Source of the DNA: Bartonella sp. ML70XJBT.G
GTDB taxonomy: Bacteria; Pseudomonadota; Alphaproteobacteria; Rhizobiales; Rhizobiaceae
DNA: 64,000 nt
Direction of reading: 5' to 3'
Assembly: GCF_028618575.1 (NCBI RefSeq)
Contig: NZ_JAQITA010000003.1
Span: forward strand, 115,158-179,157
Below, one piece after another: positions 39,020 to 47,865 of the stretch. Positions within the stretch are counted from its first letter, which is position 1; each line of letters starts with the position of its first letter. The position numbers and the translations under genes are program-made. The notes under the pieces were generated by a model that was not told the origin of the DNA, ran no database searches, and saw only the letters and a program-made list of their open reading frames with translations.

Positions 39020-39681
39020 AAACTCTGCTCCTGAAAACGTTTAGCAACAAAGAAAAAACCAGCAGCTGCAGCTAAAACCATAACAGCAGCGAATGCCCAT
39101 TGCACTGGACCATTGCCCGCTAAAAAACCTCCAAGACCTGAGAAAGACCCAATAATGGGTGCCAATGCTTCTGCTTTGAAAAGCCCTGTTGGTGCTTGCG
39201 TTTCTACGGTTTGATAGTTTGAGGAAACAAAAGCGCCTTTTGCCCATAATCCTGCTTCTGCTGCACGCCGGTGGACAAGACCTTGTAAACGTTTTCCTCC
39301 CGCTTTGGTCCACTTTTGTAATTCAGCAGGTATTGCTTCATAATCGCCTTTGTTTAGTTTTTTCAGTAACGTAGAATTTTGGAAAGCTGGAATGCCTACA
39401 TTATAGCAAAAGGAAACAAGAGCACCAAACTGCTCGTCACTTAAATTCACACCAACTGCTTTTTCTACCGCTTGTTCATATTGGCGCAAATCTGCGAGAA
39501 GCATGGTTTCAGCTTTTTTTTCTGTAATCACCATCCCCTCAATAACTGTTGGTTTGCCAGCTTTTCCCGTATGTCCGTAGCCAATCGTCCAAACACCCGA
39601 GACATCTTGATAAGCCTGCAAGCGCAAACCTTCCCACTTTTTCAAACAATATAAACAATCCTCGCTTATTTTCCGTGCCAT
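39016..39681 (-). CDS. Phage lysozyme (glycoside hydrolase family 24) with C-terminal membrane segment
   Basis: A 221-residue endolysin. The catalytic Glu lies in LKKWEGLRLQAYQD and is followed by the family motif GVWTIGYGHT and, further on, FGALVSFCYNVGIPAFQNST and WTKAGGKRLQGLVHRRAAEAGLW. Unlike T4-type enzymes it carries a ~60-residue C-terminal extension with a predicted transmembrane helix (about residues 192-215, WAFAAVMVLAAAAGFFFVA), which could tether it to the membrane. There is no N-terminal SAR signal. It begins the lysis cassette. Confidence 0.9.
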   Translation of the reverse strand: MARKISEDCLYCLKKWEGLRLQAYQDVSGVWTIGYGHTGKAGKPTVIEGMVITEKKAETMLLADLRQYEQAVEKAVGVNLSDEQFGALVSFCYNVGIPAFQNSTLLKKLNKGDYEAIPAELQKWTKAGGKRLQGLVHRRAAEAGLWAKGAFVSSNYQTVETQAPTGLFKAEALAPIIGSFSGLGGFLAGNGPVQWAFAAVMVLAAAAGFFFVAKRFQEQSL

Positions 39682-39696
39682 CGTTCCAATTCCATT

Positions 39697-41610
39697 CTAT
39701 AGATATACCTTTATAAGTACTGCTCCGTCACCACCATCGCCACTTGATGAGTCTGTTGCATCTTTTCCGGGGAAATAACCACCACCACCACCACCATAAA
39801 GTTCCTTACTCCCTTTAGGACTTAAAGCGCCTTTACCACCATGACCGCCCCACATGCTATGTCCACCATGACCGACTTGACCATTAGAATAACTACCGCC
39901 ACCGCCACCACCACCACCATAAACACTACTTCCACCATCACCACCTTTACCGCTCATGCCGTCAGGTCTGCCAGTATCACCTTCCCCACCTTTACCGCCA
40001 GTGCTACCACCGCCACCACCGCCATAAACACTACTTCCACCATCACCACCATTACCGCCTCTACCGCCTCTATCGCCCATGGTGCTAGTACCACCATCAC
40101 CACCTCTACCGCCTTTACCGCCTAAACCATAAACACTACTCCCACCATTACCACCTCTACCGCCTTCACCGCCCTGAAAAACACCACCATTACCACCCCA
40201 ACCGCCCCAACCACCATCAGATAAAAAATTATCGCCACCACGACCGCCACTGCCACCATTGCCAAGACCTTTGTCATAACCACCATAACCGCCTTGACCA
40301 CCATGACCGCCAAGAAAACCATCTCCACCATCACCGCTATCTTTGTCTTTAGCATCCTCACCTTTAAACACGCCTTTTTGATAAGGTTTAATGGAGCCTT
40401 CTCCACCAAAAGCTGTAATAAATTGACCAACTACTGTGGGACAGCCTGCAGGATTCTCAGGAGATTTTCCGCCTTTTCCAATACACACCGAATTATTCCC
40501 AAGAAATTTCTTCTTTGTTCTTACATACGTACAACAACCACCAAAACCACCTTCGCCGCCTTGTATATAATGAAGACTATCTTTCCCAGCATCGCCGCCA
40601 CCCCAAGCCCATATTTCAAGTTCCGTTTCATCAGTCGTTCCTTCTGGCCAAAGAATATCGCCACTTTCTGTCATGAGAATTTCAACAGGTTTTTTATAGC
40701 CATTCTTATCGCTGTTGTTGCAATTTGCTTTCATTGAAGCCATGAGGTCGGCTGGTGAGATAAGGGCGTCTATTGTTTTTGTACCATCAATCCAGTCTTG
40801 TTGTGCAAGAGGTTGAATGAGATCAACTTTTTTCTGTACACTGCGGGCTGTATCTTGGGCTTTATCGGCTGTCGTTTTTGCTTCACTTGCAACATGAAGC
40901 CCTTGTTGTACAGCGTCTTCAACTTTATCAATTTTTGTAATCTGTGTACGTTCTTGGGGCGTTAAGATAAGATGCTCATTTCCCTCTTTCATATTCTCCA
41001 TATCAAACGCATCTTTTTCTATTTTATCTGGATCATAAACTGATTTTGACATACCAAAAGACTTTGATGCTACGAAATAGCTAATGGTATTTTTGAGATC
41101 TGCTGGAGATATGGGATAATAAACGCCTTCAATTCCCTTCTGCCATTTTTCTATTGTTGGTTGGCTAGGGCTTAACCACTGTAGCTTTGATCTTTCCTCT
41201 GTTGTTAAAATCTTTTTGGTAGGACCCTCACTCATATTTTCCATAGAAAATGCATTTGCCCTCACATTATTGGGGTCATATGTCGCCATACTCATATCGC
41301 CAATTCCTAACGGCGATATTTTTATCCAACCATCCCCTGATAAAATCGTATTTTCACTAGCCTCCCCTCTTGCCCTAATATCGTTAACAGTAATCTTATC
41401 TTTATAAGCAAGGGCTCCACTATCTCTCTTTGCAAGCGCTTCATCAGCTTTCTTTCCTTGAGCTGCACTCGCAAAATATCCAACATCATAAGCTGCTGCA
41501 CTGCCCACAGAACTTGGAGCAAGAGCCTTACTCTCTAAAACTCCCTCTTTGACTTCTTCCTTCGTTGCTGGTTCAAGCTTAAAGATATGCGTATGATAGG
41601 GTAATGGCAT
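39697..41610 (-). CDS. Glycine-rich tail fibre/tail-tip protein
   Basis: A 637-residue protein. Residues 1-320 contain two similar units (GIGDMSMATYDPNNVRANAF and YDPDKIEKDAFDMENMKEG, each followed by TTEER/TPQER) and a coiled region, as in tail-fibre shafts. Residues ~325-637 form a glycine-rich domain: EIWAWGGGDAG, then dozens of GGxGG blocks, three GSSVYG repeats, and a closing GGDGAVLIKVYL. This is the pattern of polyglycine-sandwich receptor-binding domains in phage adhesins. It lies next to the lysozyme gene, the usual position for a host-recognition protein. Confidence 0.8.
   Translation of the reverse strand: MPLPYHTHIFKLEPATKEEVKEGVLESKALAPSSVGSAAAYDVGYFASAAQGKKADEALAKRDSGALAYKDKITVNDIRARGEASENTILSGDGWIKISPLGIGDMSMATYDPNNVRANAFSMENMSEGPTKKILTTEERSKLQWLSPSQPTIEKWQKGIEGVYYPISPADLKNTISYFVASKSFGMSKSVYDPDKIEKDAFDMENMKEGNEHLILTPQERTQITKIDKVEDAVQQGLHVASEAKTTADKAQDTARSVQKKVDLIQPLAQQDWIDGTKTIDALISPADLMASMKANCNNSDKNGYKKPVEILMTESGDILWPEGTTDETELEIWAWGGGDAGKDSLHYIQGGEGGFGGCCTYVRTKKKFLGNNSVCIGKGGKSPENPAGCPTVVGQFITAFGGEGSIKPYQKGVFKGEDAKDKDSGDGGDGFLGGHGGQGGYGGYDKGLGNGGSGGRGGDNFLSDGGWGGWGGNGGVFQGGEGGRGGNGGSSVYGLGGKGGRGGDGGTSTMGDRGGRGGNGGDGGSSVYGGGGGGSTGGKGGEGDTGRPDGMSGKGGDGGSSVYGGGGGGGGSYSNGQVGHGGHSMWGGHGGKGALSPKGSKELYGGGGGGYFPGKDATDSSSGDGGDGAVLIKVYL
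39720..40330. repeat. Low-complexity glycine-codon repeat tract
   Basis: The plus strand shows long runs of CCACCA, CCACCATCACC and CCGCC units, which on the minus strand are GGT/GGC/GGA glycine codons of the tail-tip protein. Several longer units recur (the block encoding GGDGGSSVYGGGGGG appears at least twice). Such tracts are prone to slippage and recombination, so length may vary between strains. Confidence 0.8.
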
Positions 41611-41616
41611 GGTCTT

Positions 41617-41880
41617 TCATTCCTTAGTAAATCTGTTTTTGGGGTTTTGGGAGATGTGAGACTGTAATTCATTAATAAGTTTTTGCATGGTCTCTATACG
41701 TTTATCCGTCACTTCTTTATATTCTGCAAAAGCGCTTAAAAGATCATGCTGTATGTCGCTTTTGACAAGATCAAGCACCTTATTTAAGGGCGCATGGACT
41801 ATGCGATTGCTTGCATAAAAAAGGACGCGGATTTGCTCCGCGTCCGCAATATCATCAATAGCAGACGGATTATTAATCAT
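41617..41880 (-). CDS. Small phage tail-region protein
   Basis: An 87-residue, largely helical protein with a coiled-coil-like C-terminal half (HDLLSAFAEYKEVTDKRIET, MQKLINELQSHIS). It lies 6 bp after the glycine-rich protein start and 9 bp before the tail-collar gene stop, so it belongs to the same transcript. It could be a tail-fibre chaperone or connector. No family recognised. Confidence 0.6.
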   Translation of the reverse strand: MINNPSAIDDIADAEQIRVLFYASNRIVHAPLNKVLDLVKSDIQHDLLSAFAEYKEVTDKRIETMQKLINELQSHISQNPKNRFTKE

Positions 41881-41889
41881 CTGAAAAAC

Positions 41890-42870
41890 TCACGACTTTA
41901 TGGCATAAACAACCGTCGTATTCACAGGACGCGTTTCTGTCTCACCTGTGGAAGATATGGTTACCTTATGCGTGTGTGCCCCAGCAGGCTCTGTTACTCC
42001 TGTGGTGGATACAGGATCATAAAATGGATTCCTTCGACCAACTCTATTGGCTGGCCATCCAAATGTTTGATAGCGAAAACTGTGGGTATGCTCCCCTGCC
42101 TTTTCAATGGTGGCGGCGTGTGTATGTGCTTTAAGAGTATCATACTGTGTCTTGGCAAATTGTCTACTTCTGTCTAAGCCGCGACCATTATCAAAGCCCC
42201 GTAAAAACATTCCTCTAAAATCTGGAACTTTAAAAGTTGTATCGCTGTCTTTTCCCCATTTATCACCTATTGCCTTGAATAATTGCGGATACTCTTTGCG
42301 TTGATACGTTGCTCCATCACATAAAAGCCAACCACTTGGCAGTTCTTGCATAGCAAAGGTGGCAATAAACCCGCAAGGGAAGGTTTCAACCTTTGGAGGT
42401 GGAATGGGGGTAGGATTTAAAAGATACCAGCCATCAAGATCTTTTGTTGATGAGCCATCATTATAGACGATTTCATAAATACCACCCGTTTGTAACTCAC
42501 CACCCTCTAATGGCACTATCCCCCTATTGCTCATTTTATAGAGTGGCTTTGCCCCTATATTATTCACATTTATTGTTGCAGGTCCCACATTTGTACCACG
42601 TGCTTTAAAGCGTAGAATGATATCATTTTTATATTTTTCTATAGGCGAAACCGTTGTTAATGTTATGGACGTTGTTTTCTCTTGTTCACTCACCATAAAT
42701 TTTGCATCAAGAGAACCACCATTATCGGCAAGATATTCACGCACACGCTGCATCATGACACGCGCACTATCATTGACAGAACTCGGGGGTTGTCCCTCTG
42801 ACCAATTAATCATGCTATCGGAATGCGCATTTTTATCAGCTGTTAGTGACCAATCATAAATATCAGACAT
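41890..42870 (-). CDS. Phage tail collar-domain protein
   Basis: A 326-residue protein. The C-terminal half has the tail-collar (T4 gp12-like/microcystin-dependent-protein) signature GFIATFAMQELPSGWLLCDG, followed by PQLFKAIGDKWGKD and TFKVPDFRGMFLRGFDNGRG, and ends with PVNTTVVYAIKS. The histidine repeats THAATIEKAGEHTHSF and GAHTHKVTI match the metal-binding His-x-His arrangement of such fibres. N-terminal ~150 residues form a structural domain. It is a virion adhesin component. Confidence 0.88.
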   Translation of the reverse strand: MSDIYDWSLTADKNAHSDSMINWSEGQPPSSVNDSARVMMQRVREYLADNGGSLDAKFMVSEQEKTTSITLTTVSPIEKYKNDIILRFKARGTNVGPATINVNNIGAKPLYKMSNRGIVPLEGGELQTGGIYEIVYNDGSSTKDLDGWYLLNPTPIPPPKVETFPCGFIATFAMQELPSGWLLCDGATYQRKEYPQLFKAIGDKWGKDSDTTFKVPDFRGMFLRGFDNGRGLDRSRQFAKTQYDTLKAHTHAATIEKAGEHTHSFRYQTFGWPANRVGRRNPFYDPVSTTGVTEPAGAHTHKVTISSTGETETRPVNTTVVYAIKS

Positions 42871-43855
42871 AATAAGCCCCCGTTCTTCTTAATAATTCTT
42901 CGCGCAATTGCTCTTCTTTTTGCCGCCCATAAGAACCAACAGATTGCCGCCTTGAGGGATCAATCAGAGCTGTTAAATCTGTCGGGTGCCCAGTCGATTG
43001 TGAGAAACCCGCTATGACTGGTTGCTGTAACATTTGTTGCTGTACCATCTCTGCCTGCTGTTTTTGTCTTTCTCCATTCTCTCTCATTAAATGAAGCAAG
43101 CCGGAAAAGCCCTTTTTAAGAGCACCTGCATCAATACCTTGCCCTTGCAATGGTGTGGTTTCCATAATCCGTCCTGTTAAATTGTCTCCGCTTTCAGGTG
43201 CCATCATTCTGTTTGGGAATGGCGTATCATATGCCATTAATTGGTTTCCCCCTTGATCACCTTGACCCACTTGATTCCCTTGAAGTGTCTTTTGAAGCCT
43301 CTCAAACCCACGCAAAGGACCCACCTCGTTTGGTGCTGCTTGTCCATTGCTTTGGTTTTGCTGTATCATTCTCTTCAAAGCATCTCCCGTTTTATTGTAA
43401 AGCCCATAAACATGATTCATAAAATCCCCTGCTGTAGCTTCCATATCGCCACCATTGAGTGTGACTGCCTGTCGACCTAAAAGCTGGCTTGCTGGAATAT
43501 GTGGATTTTTTATAAGCTTCACAGCCCCTGCTGGTCCTTGTTGATGTGCAAGATAAAGCTCTGCCTCTGATGGCTCTCTGCCTAATGCTGTGGCTAAATA
43601 ACGTGTATTATCCTTCGTTAACCGTGCCATAGCATCGGTTGCTTGAAAGGGATCAAACTTGTTATTGAGTTGATAGTGTTTTGCTGTTGAATCGAGAAAT
43701 TGATACAGCCCTCCCGCACTGCTGTTCTTATTTCTTGCATTTGGATTACCATTACTTTCTATCATAGCGACACGTTCAAGAAAGCTTTCTGGCAAACCAT
43801 ATTTTTGTGCTGCCTGTGAGATAGCACGCTTTACATTGGGATGAAAATTGATCAT
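42863..43855 (-). CDS. Virion-associated lytic transglycosylase
   Basis: A 330-residue protein with an N-terminal SLT lysozyme-like domain: catalytic Glu in RVAMIESNGNPNARN, then SSAGGLYQFLDSTAKHY and a conserved YLAHQQGPAGAVKL. The C-terminal half is Gln- and Gly-rich (QGNQVGQGDQGGNQ) and ends in a charged segment. Phage particles use such enzymes to open peptidoglycan during DNA injection. It overlaps the tail-collar start by 8 bp and the preceding gene's stop by one base. Confidence 0.88.
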   Translation of the reverse strand: MINFHPNVKRAISQAAQKYGLPESFLERVAMIESNGNPNARNKNSSAGGLYQFLDSTAKHYQLNNKFDPFQATDAMARLTKDNTRYLATALGREPSEAELYLAHQQGPAGAVKLIKNPHIPASQLLGRQAVTLNGGDMEATAGDFMNHVYGLYNKTGDALKRMIQQNQSNGQAAPNEVGPLRGFERLQKTLQGNQVGQGDQGGNQLMAYDTPFPNRMMAPESGDNLTGRIMETTPLQGQGIDAGALKKGFSGLLHLMRENGERQKQQAEMVQQQMLQQPVIAGFSQSTGHPTDLTALIDPSRRQSVGSYGRQKEEQLREELLRRTGAYYV

Positions 43856-44715
43856 TAGTTTATAACCGTTCTATCAGCACTGCTATTCAAAAGAATACCA
43901 AGAAAATTGAAGAATTTTGTGTGATCTTCTTTTGTTATTAAGCGTTTCTTTTCTGCTTCATGAAACTTCTTAATTAATTCAACGGCTTTTTCTCTTGCTA
44001 ACCCAAAATCTCCTTTTTCCCGTGCTGTTATGAGAGCCGCAATATCTCTCTCAGTCTCTCTATGAACGCTTGAGAATTTGCGTCCAAATTTCCCTAAGAA
44101 ATTTTTTACAACTGCCTTGATGAAAGCAATCTTTCCTATACCCATAGTCTGTTGTGCCCCCCTCTCTTCCACTTCACCTATATGGTTTGGCAATCGTGCA
44201 AAAAGCTGTGTTCTTTCCACTTCTGGTCGCAACACTTTCATAAGTTGCTTGGCTTTATCCTCACCAAAAATATGCTGTAATTTTTCTTGACCATTTTGTG
44301 TATCAAACAAACTCAAAAGACTGTGTTCAAAATTCTGTGCATTGCCTGCCGCAGTTTCTATTTGTGACCGCATCCCTTTTTGAAAAGCCTCTTTTTCCAT
44401 CAACCCCAAATCTGAAAGTTGTCTGTTGATTGTATCAAGATCAACACTCTTATTCAGTGCTTTTTTTCCTTGCTCCAAAGCATCACCGATAGTACGCTCG
44501 TCATAATAAATTTTCCGTGCCTTAATATATTCTGGAGATGATGTATCCAAAACGTCCAGAATGCGTTGTTTGAAATCAGTCAAATCTCGAGCATATCCCC
44601 ATTTTCCTTTGATACGTGTAGAATTAATTTGATCATCCAAAACCTCTTTCATCTTATGTAAAATTCGCATATTCAGCTTTGGATATCCATTGATCCCACT
44701 AACGTTTGCATCCAC
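43855..44715 (-). CDS. Phage virion protein, 3' portion of a frameshifted gene
   Basis: The 286-codon frame begins with GTG 44715 inside the upstream gene and continues its logic: NMRILHKMKEVLDDQINS, LDVLDTSSPEYIKARKIYYD and a long helical C-terminus. The frame opens just after a TAA that overlaps an A6 run at ~44740; a one-base shift at that run would fuse it with the upstream protein, giving ~740 residues. No ribosome site is obvious before GTG 44715. I read it as the 3' half of one gene split by an indel or by programmed frameshifting. Confidence 0.7.
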   Translation of the reverse strand: MDANVSGINGYPKLNMRILHKMKEVLDDQINSTRIKGKWGYARDLTDFKQRILDVLDTSSPEYIKARKIYYDERTIGDALEQGKKALNKSVDLDTINRQLSDLGLMEKEAFQKGMRSQIETAAGNAQNFEHSLLSLFDTQNGQEKLQHIFGEDKAKQLMKVLRPEVERTQLFARLPNHIGEVEERGAQQTMGIGKIAFIKAVVKNFLGKFGRKFSSVHRETERDIAALITAREKGDFGLAREKAVELIKKFHEAEKKRLITKEDHTKFFNFLGILLNSSADRTVIN

Positions 44716-46043
44716 TTCATTTGGCTTTGTGCAATTGCTTTTTTATAGGCTTTTTGGAAGGCAGGAGTTTCTTGCAACCGCGATAAATCTTTACTGACAG
44801 CATTAGAAATAGGAGAAGCTTTCGCCCTCTCATAAAATGGTTCAGCCTTTTTCTGTGCTTGTTTGATAATCTCTTGCTTTAAATTAAGCGTATCTACTTT
44901 TGGACCCATCACATCTGTCAACGCATCCTTTACCCGCAGTGCACTTGCACCTTGCCTTTCATTCAAACGATTACTTACGAGCGAATATGTATCATGGTCT
45001 TTTTTTGCTGCCTTAAAAGCTCTTGTAGCAAGCCCATCGTGAAGATCAATAATCATTGAATCAGGACCTCGCTGTTTTAATGCCCTTTCAAGCTTATCAA
45101 CACCTTCATCCCCTAAAGTTTGGCTTACATCCCTAAGCGCTCTATCGCTTATGTGAAATGCCTCTTTTTCTACTGGTTCAGTTTTACCAAACAATTTCTC
45201 AGCTGTTTTTTTGAGAGCCTCAGGCGTTTTTTTAAGTGATCTTGTCGCAAAAGATGTTGCTTTTGATACACCACTGGCAACAAATGGTGTTGCAACGCCT
45301 AGCCCCGCACCTAATCCTGCAGACACTAGAGTATCTGCAAGCCCTTCCCCCTCACCACTGCCTGCTATCCCACCATAAATGGCTCCAGTTTTTGCTGCAC
45401 GCCCCAAGCTAAATTTTGCCGCCTCTTTACTTGCTGCGGCTTTCATTGCGGCTTCACCTGCCGCTTTTGCCGCTGCCCGTTCTGCACCCTCTGCTAAAGC
45501 AGATTGCACCGCCCTTTCTCCTGCTGCTAAAGCTTTACTGGTTATTTGTGCTCCTGCAACACCAGCTCTACCTCCCAGCACAACATCAGCCCCAATTGCC
45601 GCACGAGTAGCAGCAGGAGCGCCAAGACCTGGTATTAGAAAAGGAATTGCAGCGCCCGCTAAATTCCCCGCAAGAGATAGATAAAAATGATCTCGGTTCG
45701 CCGCTCTTTGATAATCACGCCATCGCTTTGTTACTTCATTATATTTTTTGACTGCCTCATCTGTTCCATTCCACAACCCCTCCCAAAGTGCTGATGCCAA
45801 CCCTGCTGCTTCATCATCATAGCCTAGCGTTAACCCATGAAGAGCACCCCATCCAAAAGCACCCGCTGCACTTGGATGTGGATCATCTTCTGCTGTGATC
45901 GCATTATTTTCTGCAAAAGAACCCCTTAGCCTTTCCTGATTCTTCGCGAAAAGCTCTTGAAGTTGTTCTGGTGTATAGTCACTTACATGCCCAATGACTC
46001 TCGTGTTTTTACGATTAATAAGAGGAAGAATTACTTCAGCCAT
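44673..46043 (-). CDS. Phage virion protein, 5' portion of a frameshifted gene
   Basis: From ATG 46043 (strong AAGGAG before it) the frame encodes ~456 residues. An Ala- and Gly-rich central region (about residues 125-265, AEGAERAAAKAAGEAAMKAA, ATPFVASGVSKATS) with hydrophobic patches resembles phage ejection proteins that form a DNA-translocating channel. The C-terminus (FQKAYKKAIAQSQMKWMQ) runs into a stop just after an A6 run, and the downstream open frame resumes on the -1 side. No named family recognised. Confidence 0.72.
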   Translation of the reverse strand: MAEVILPLINRKNTRVIGHVSDYTPEQLQELFAKNQERLRGSFAENNAITAEDDPHPSAAGAFGWGALHGLTLGYDDEAAGLASALWEGLWNGTDEAVKKYNEVTKRWRDYQRAANRDHFYLSLAGNLAGAAIPFLIPGLGAPAATRAAIGADVVLGGRAGVAGAQITSKALAAGERAVQSALAEGAERAAAKAAGEAAMKAAASKEAAKFSLGRAAKTGAIYGGIAGSGEGEGLADTLVSAGLGAGLGVATPFVASGVSKATSFATRSLKKTPEALKKTAEKLFGKTEPVEKEAFHISDRALRDVSQTLGDEGVDKLERALKQRGPDSMIIDLHDGLATRAFKAAKKDHDTYSLVSNRLNERQGASALRVKDALTDVMGPKVDTLNLKQEIIKQAQKKAEPFYERAKASPISNAVSKDLSRLQETPAFQKAYKKAIAQSQMKWMQTLVGSMDIQS

Positions 46044-47865
46044 TGGTTTGTTTCTCCTTAATGCGTCCATCACTATCAATAAACAATACACCTTCCGGTA
46101 ATGCTTCTATCTGTTTTTCTATTGGATCATTTGACTGTGCATGATTTCCCTTATAAGCATCTTTCCCATAGGCTGCTTGAACGAGCTCGCTTGTTGCTTC
46201 TGCACCACCAAAAAGAATTGCGCGCGTTGCTGCATTGGATTTATTGAAAGTGTCAATAACTGTTTTTAAAGATTTCTTCATTTGCTCTGCGGAAAGGTTT
46301 TGATACAGTGCCGCTACAGAGTTTTGCAAGGTTTGCAATTCCATATTAGACAAGTTCCCAAAGCCAGATGCGCCATTTGGTGAAAATGCTTTTGCTTTTC
46401 TCAAGGCATCAATCCCAATATTCGCCTTTAATGAATCAAGCATATGCCCAAAATCTTTTGCCTTAAAACCAGGTATGAATGACTCTATAGAACCCGTGAA
46501 ACCAACAACATGCGGGTGTTCCTCAATAATTTTTAGTAATTCTTTAGATGCCGAGAGTATACGATTTGATCTGTCCGTTGTATCCAGAATTTGCATTTGT
46601 GTTTGTTGGTTTTTACGCTCCTCCTCCTTCTGTTCTTGAATTAATTTATGTTCTGCACCACTGCCTGCAATTGGCACCGCACGTATGCCACCAAGTGCAT
46701 TTTCATCCTTAACATACATATAACCTGATTCAGGCTTTGACAGCATGCCATCGGTATTCCCCCCTAATCCAGAAGCAGTGGAACGTTGTCCTCCTTGGAC
46801 AGGTATAATTTTCCCTGTGCTTGTTGAGACTTGGAAAACCATATCCTCAGGCAATCCTTGCTCTGCCTTTTCTGCTGCTGTCAATGTTCTATAGCCTTCT
46901 TGAGGGCTTAACGTGTTGCCTATAACTTTCATGGCAAGATCAGGATATTGCACAAGGGCTTGTGCGTCTTTATCACTATATCCTTTTGAGCGTAAAAACT
47001 CAAAAATTGGTCTATTTTGAGCACGTATATTATTGCCCTGCCGCATAACAAGCGCCGCATTTGAAAAACTTTCCTGTGGTGTCTTCCCTGATGCAAGCCC
47101 CGCAAAAAAATCCATGAGATGCTCGGAAAATTCTGATTTTCTAAAACGCTCCCATAAGCTACTTGGGTCTGCATCTTTATGGATAAAATTTCCAACTGCG
47201 TTTACATAATCGGTTGCCTGTTCGGCCTTAGCATTTGCTTTTAAATGTTCTTCTTCTGGAATAGGCGTATGAGAAAGTTTTTCTTCATTGACAGGGCTGC
47301 TCTCCTGCGGATTTTCTGCCATAGATCTGTTGTTGATCTCTGTAATATAATCCATCACATCTTTTTGCTGTCGCCCAGCTTTATCTCCACTAGACTGATC
47401 AATGTTCCCAACAAGTGGAGTTTGAGGGATCATTGATGCAACGCCTCCCTGCTCTGAGAAGTCATGTTTTTGTTGCTCTGGCACCTCTTGTATCTTAACA
47501 GTATCCTTTGAAACATCCGGCAAGGGGGGCATTTGGCGCTTTAAATCATCTGTAGACATAATCAATTCTGCTAGCGTTTTTTTCCCAACTTCTCCTCCTC
47601 CTGTTTGAGCACCGCGAATAAGCTCTGTAGGACTCAATTTTTGTGGAGTATTATCCCCATTGCTCGCATCAAAAGGGTTTGTGCTAAAAGCAGCACGTTC
47701 TAAAAAACTTGGCTTGTATCGCCCTTCCAACGGCGTGCTTGGAGGGGTAGAAAGCTGTTCGAACAAATGCTTTGGCAATTGAGGCATGACCTGATACATC
47801 AAGGGACGCAAAAATTTTGGATCAAACAACTTTAAAAGAGAATTTGTGTTTTCTTGTTCCATCAC
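46036..47865 (-). CDS. Large phage structural/ejection protein
   Basis: A 609-residue protein with no recognised domain. The N-terminal ~200 residues are low-complexity and polar. Residues ~215-330 include FSEHLMDFFAGLASGKTPQE followed by FSNAALVMRQGNNIRAQNR. The last 180 residues are helical (ILDTTDRSNRILSASKELLK, KSLKTVIDTFNKSNAATRAI). Position between the S74-domain protein and the Ala-rich protein is that of injected (ejection) proteins in podoviruses. It overlaps the next gene by 8 bp. Confidence 0.68.
   Translation of the reverse strand: MMEQENTNSLLKLFDPKFLRPLMYQVMPQLPKHLFEQLSTPPSTPLEGRYKPSFLERAAFSTNPFDASNGDNTPQKLSPTELIRGAQTGGGEVGKKTLAELIMSTDDLKRQMPPLPDVSKDTVKIQEVPEQQKHDFSEQGGVASMIPQTPLVGNIDQSSGDKAGRQQKDVMDYITEINNRSMAENPQESSPVNEEKLSHTPIPEEEHLKANAKAEQATDYVNAVGNFIHKDADPSSLWERFRKSEFSEHLMDFFAGLASGKTPQESFSNAALVMRQGNNIRAQNRPIFEFLRSKGYSDKDAQALVQYPDLAMKVIGNTLSPQEGYRTLTAAEKAEQGLPEDMVFQVSTSTGKIIPVQGGQRSTASGLGGNTDGMLSKPESGYMYVKDENALGGIRAVPIAGSGAEHKLIQEQKEEERKNQQTQMQILDTTDRSNRILSASKELLKIIEEHPHVVGFTGSIESFIPGFKAKDFGHMLDSLKANIGIDALRKAKAFSPNGASGFGNLSNMELQTLQNSVAALYQNLSAEQMKKSLKTVIDTFNKSNAATRAILFGGAEATSELVQAAYGKDAYKGNHAQSNDPIEKQIEALPEGVLFIDSDGRIKEKQTNG

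Noticed and set aside
39720..40330. CRISPR-like periodic repeats
   Set aside because: The units are short, imperfect and encode GGxGG in one long reading frame; no spacers of uniform length and no cas genes.
39841..40430. Open frames on both strands rich in Thr/Ile or Val/Met
   Set aside because: They are shadows of the glycine codon repeat of the tail-tip protein, not genes.
39697..41610. Diversity-generating retroelement target in the tail-tip gene
   Set aside because: No reverse transcriptase or template repeat seen in the window; variation would have to come from slippage.
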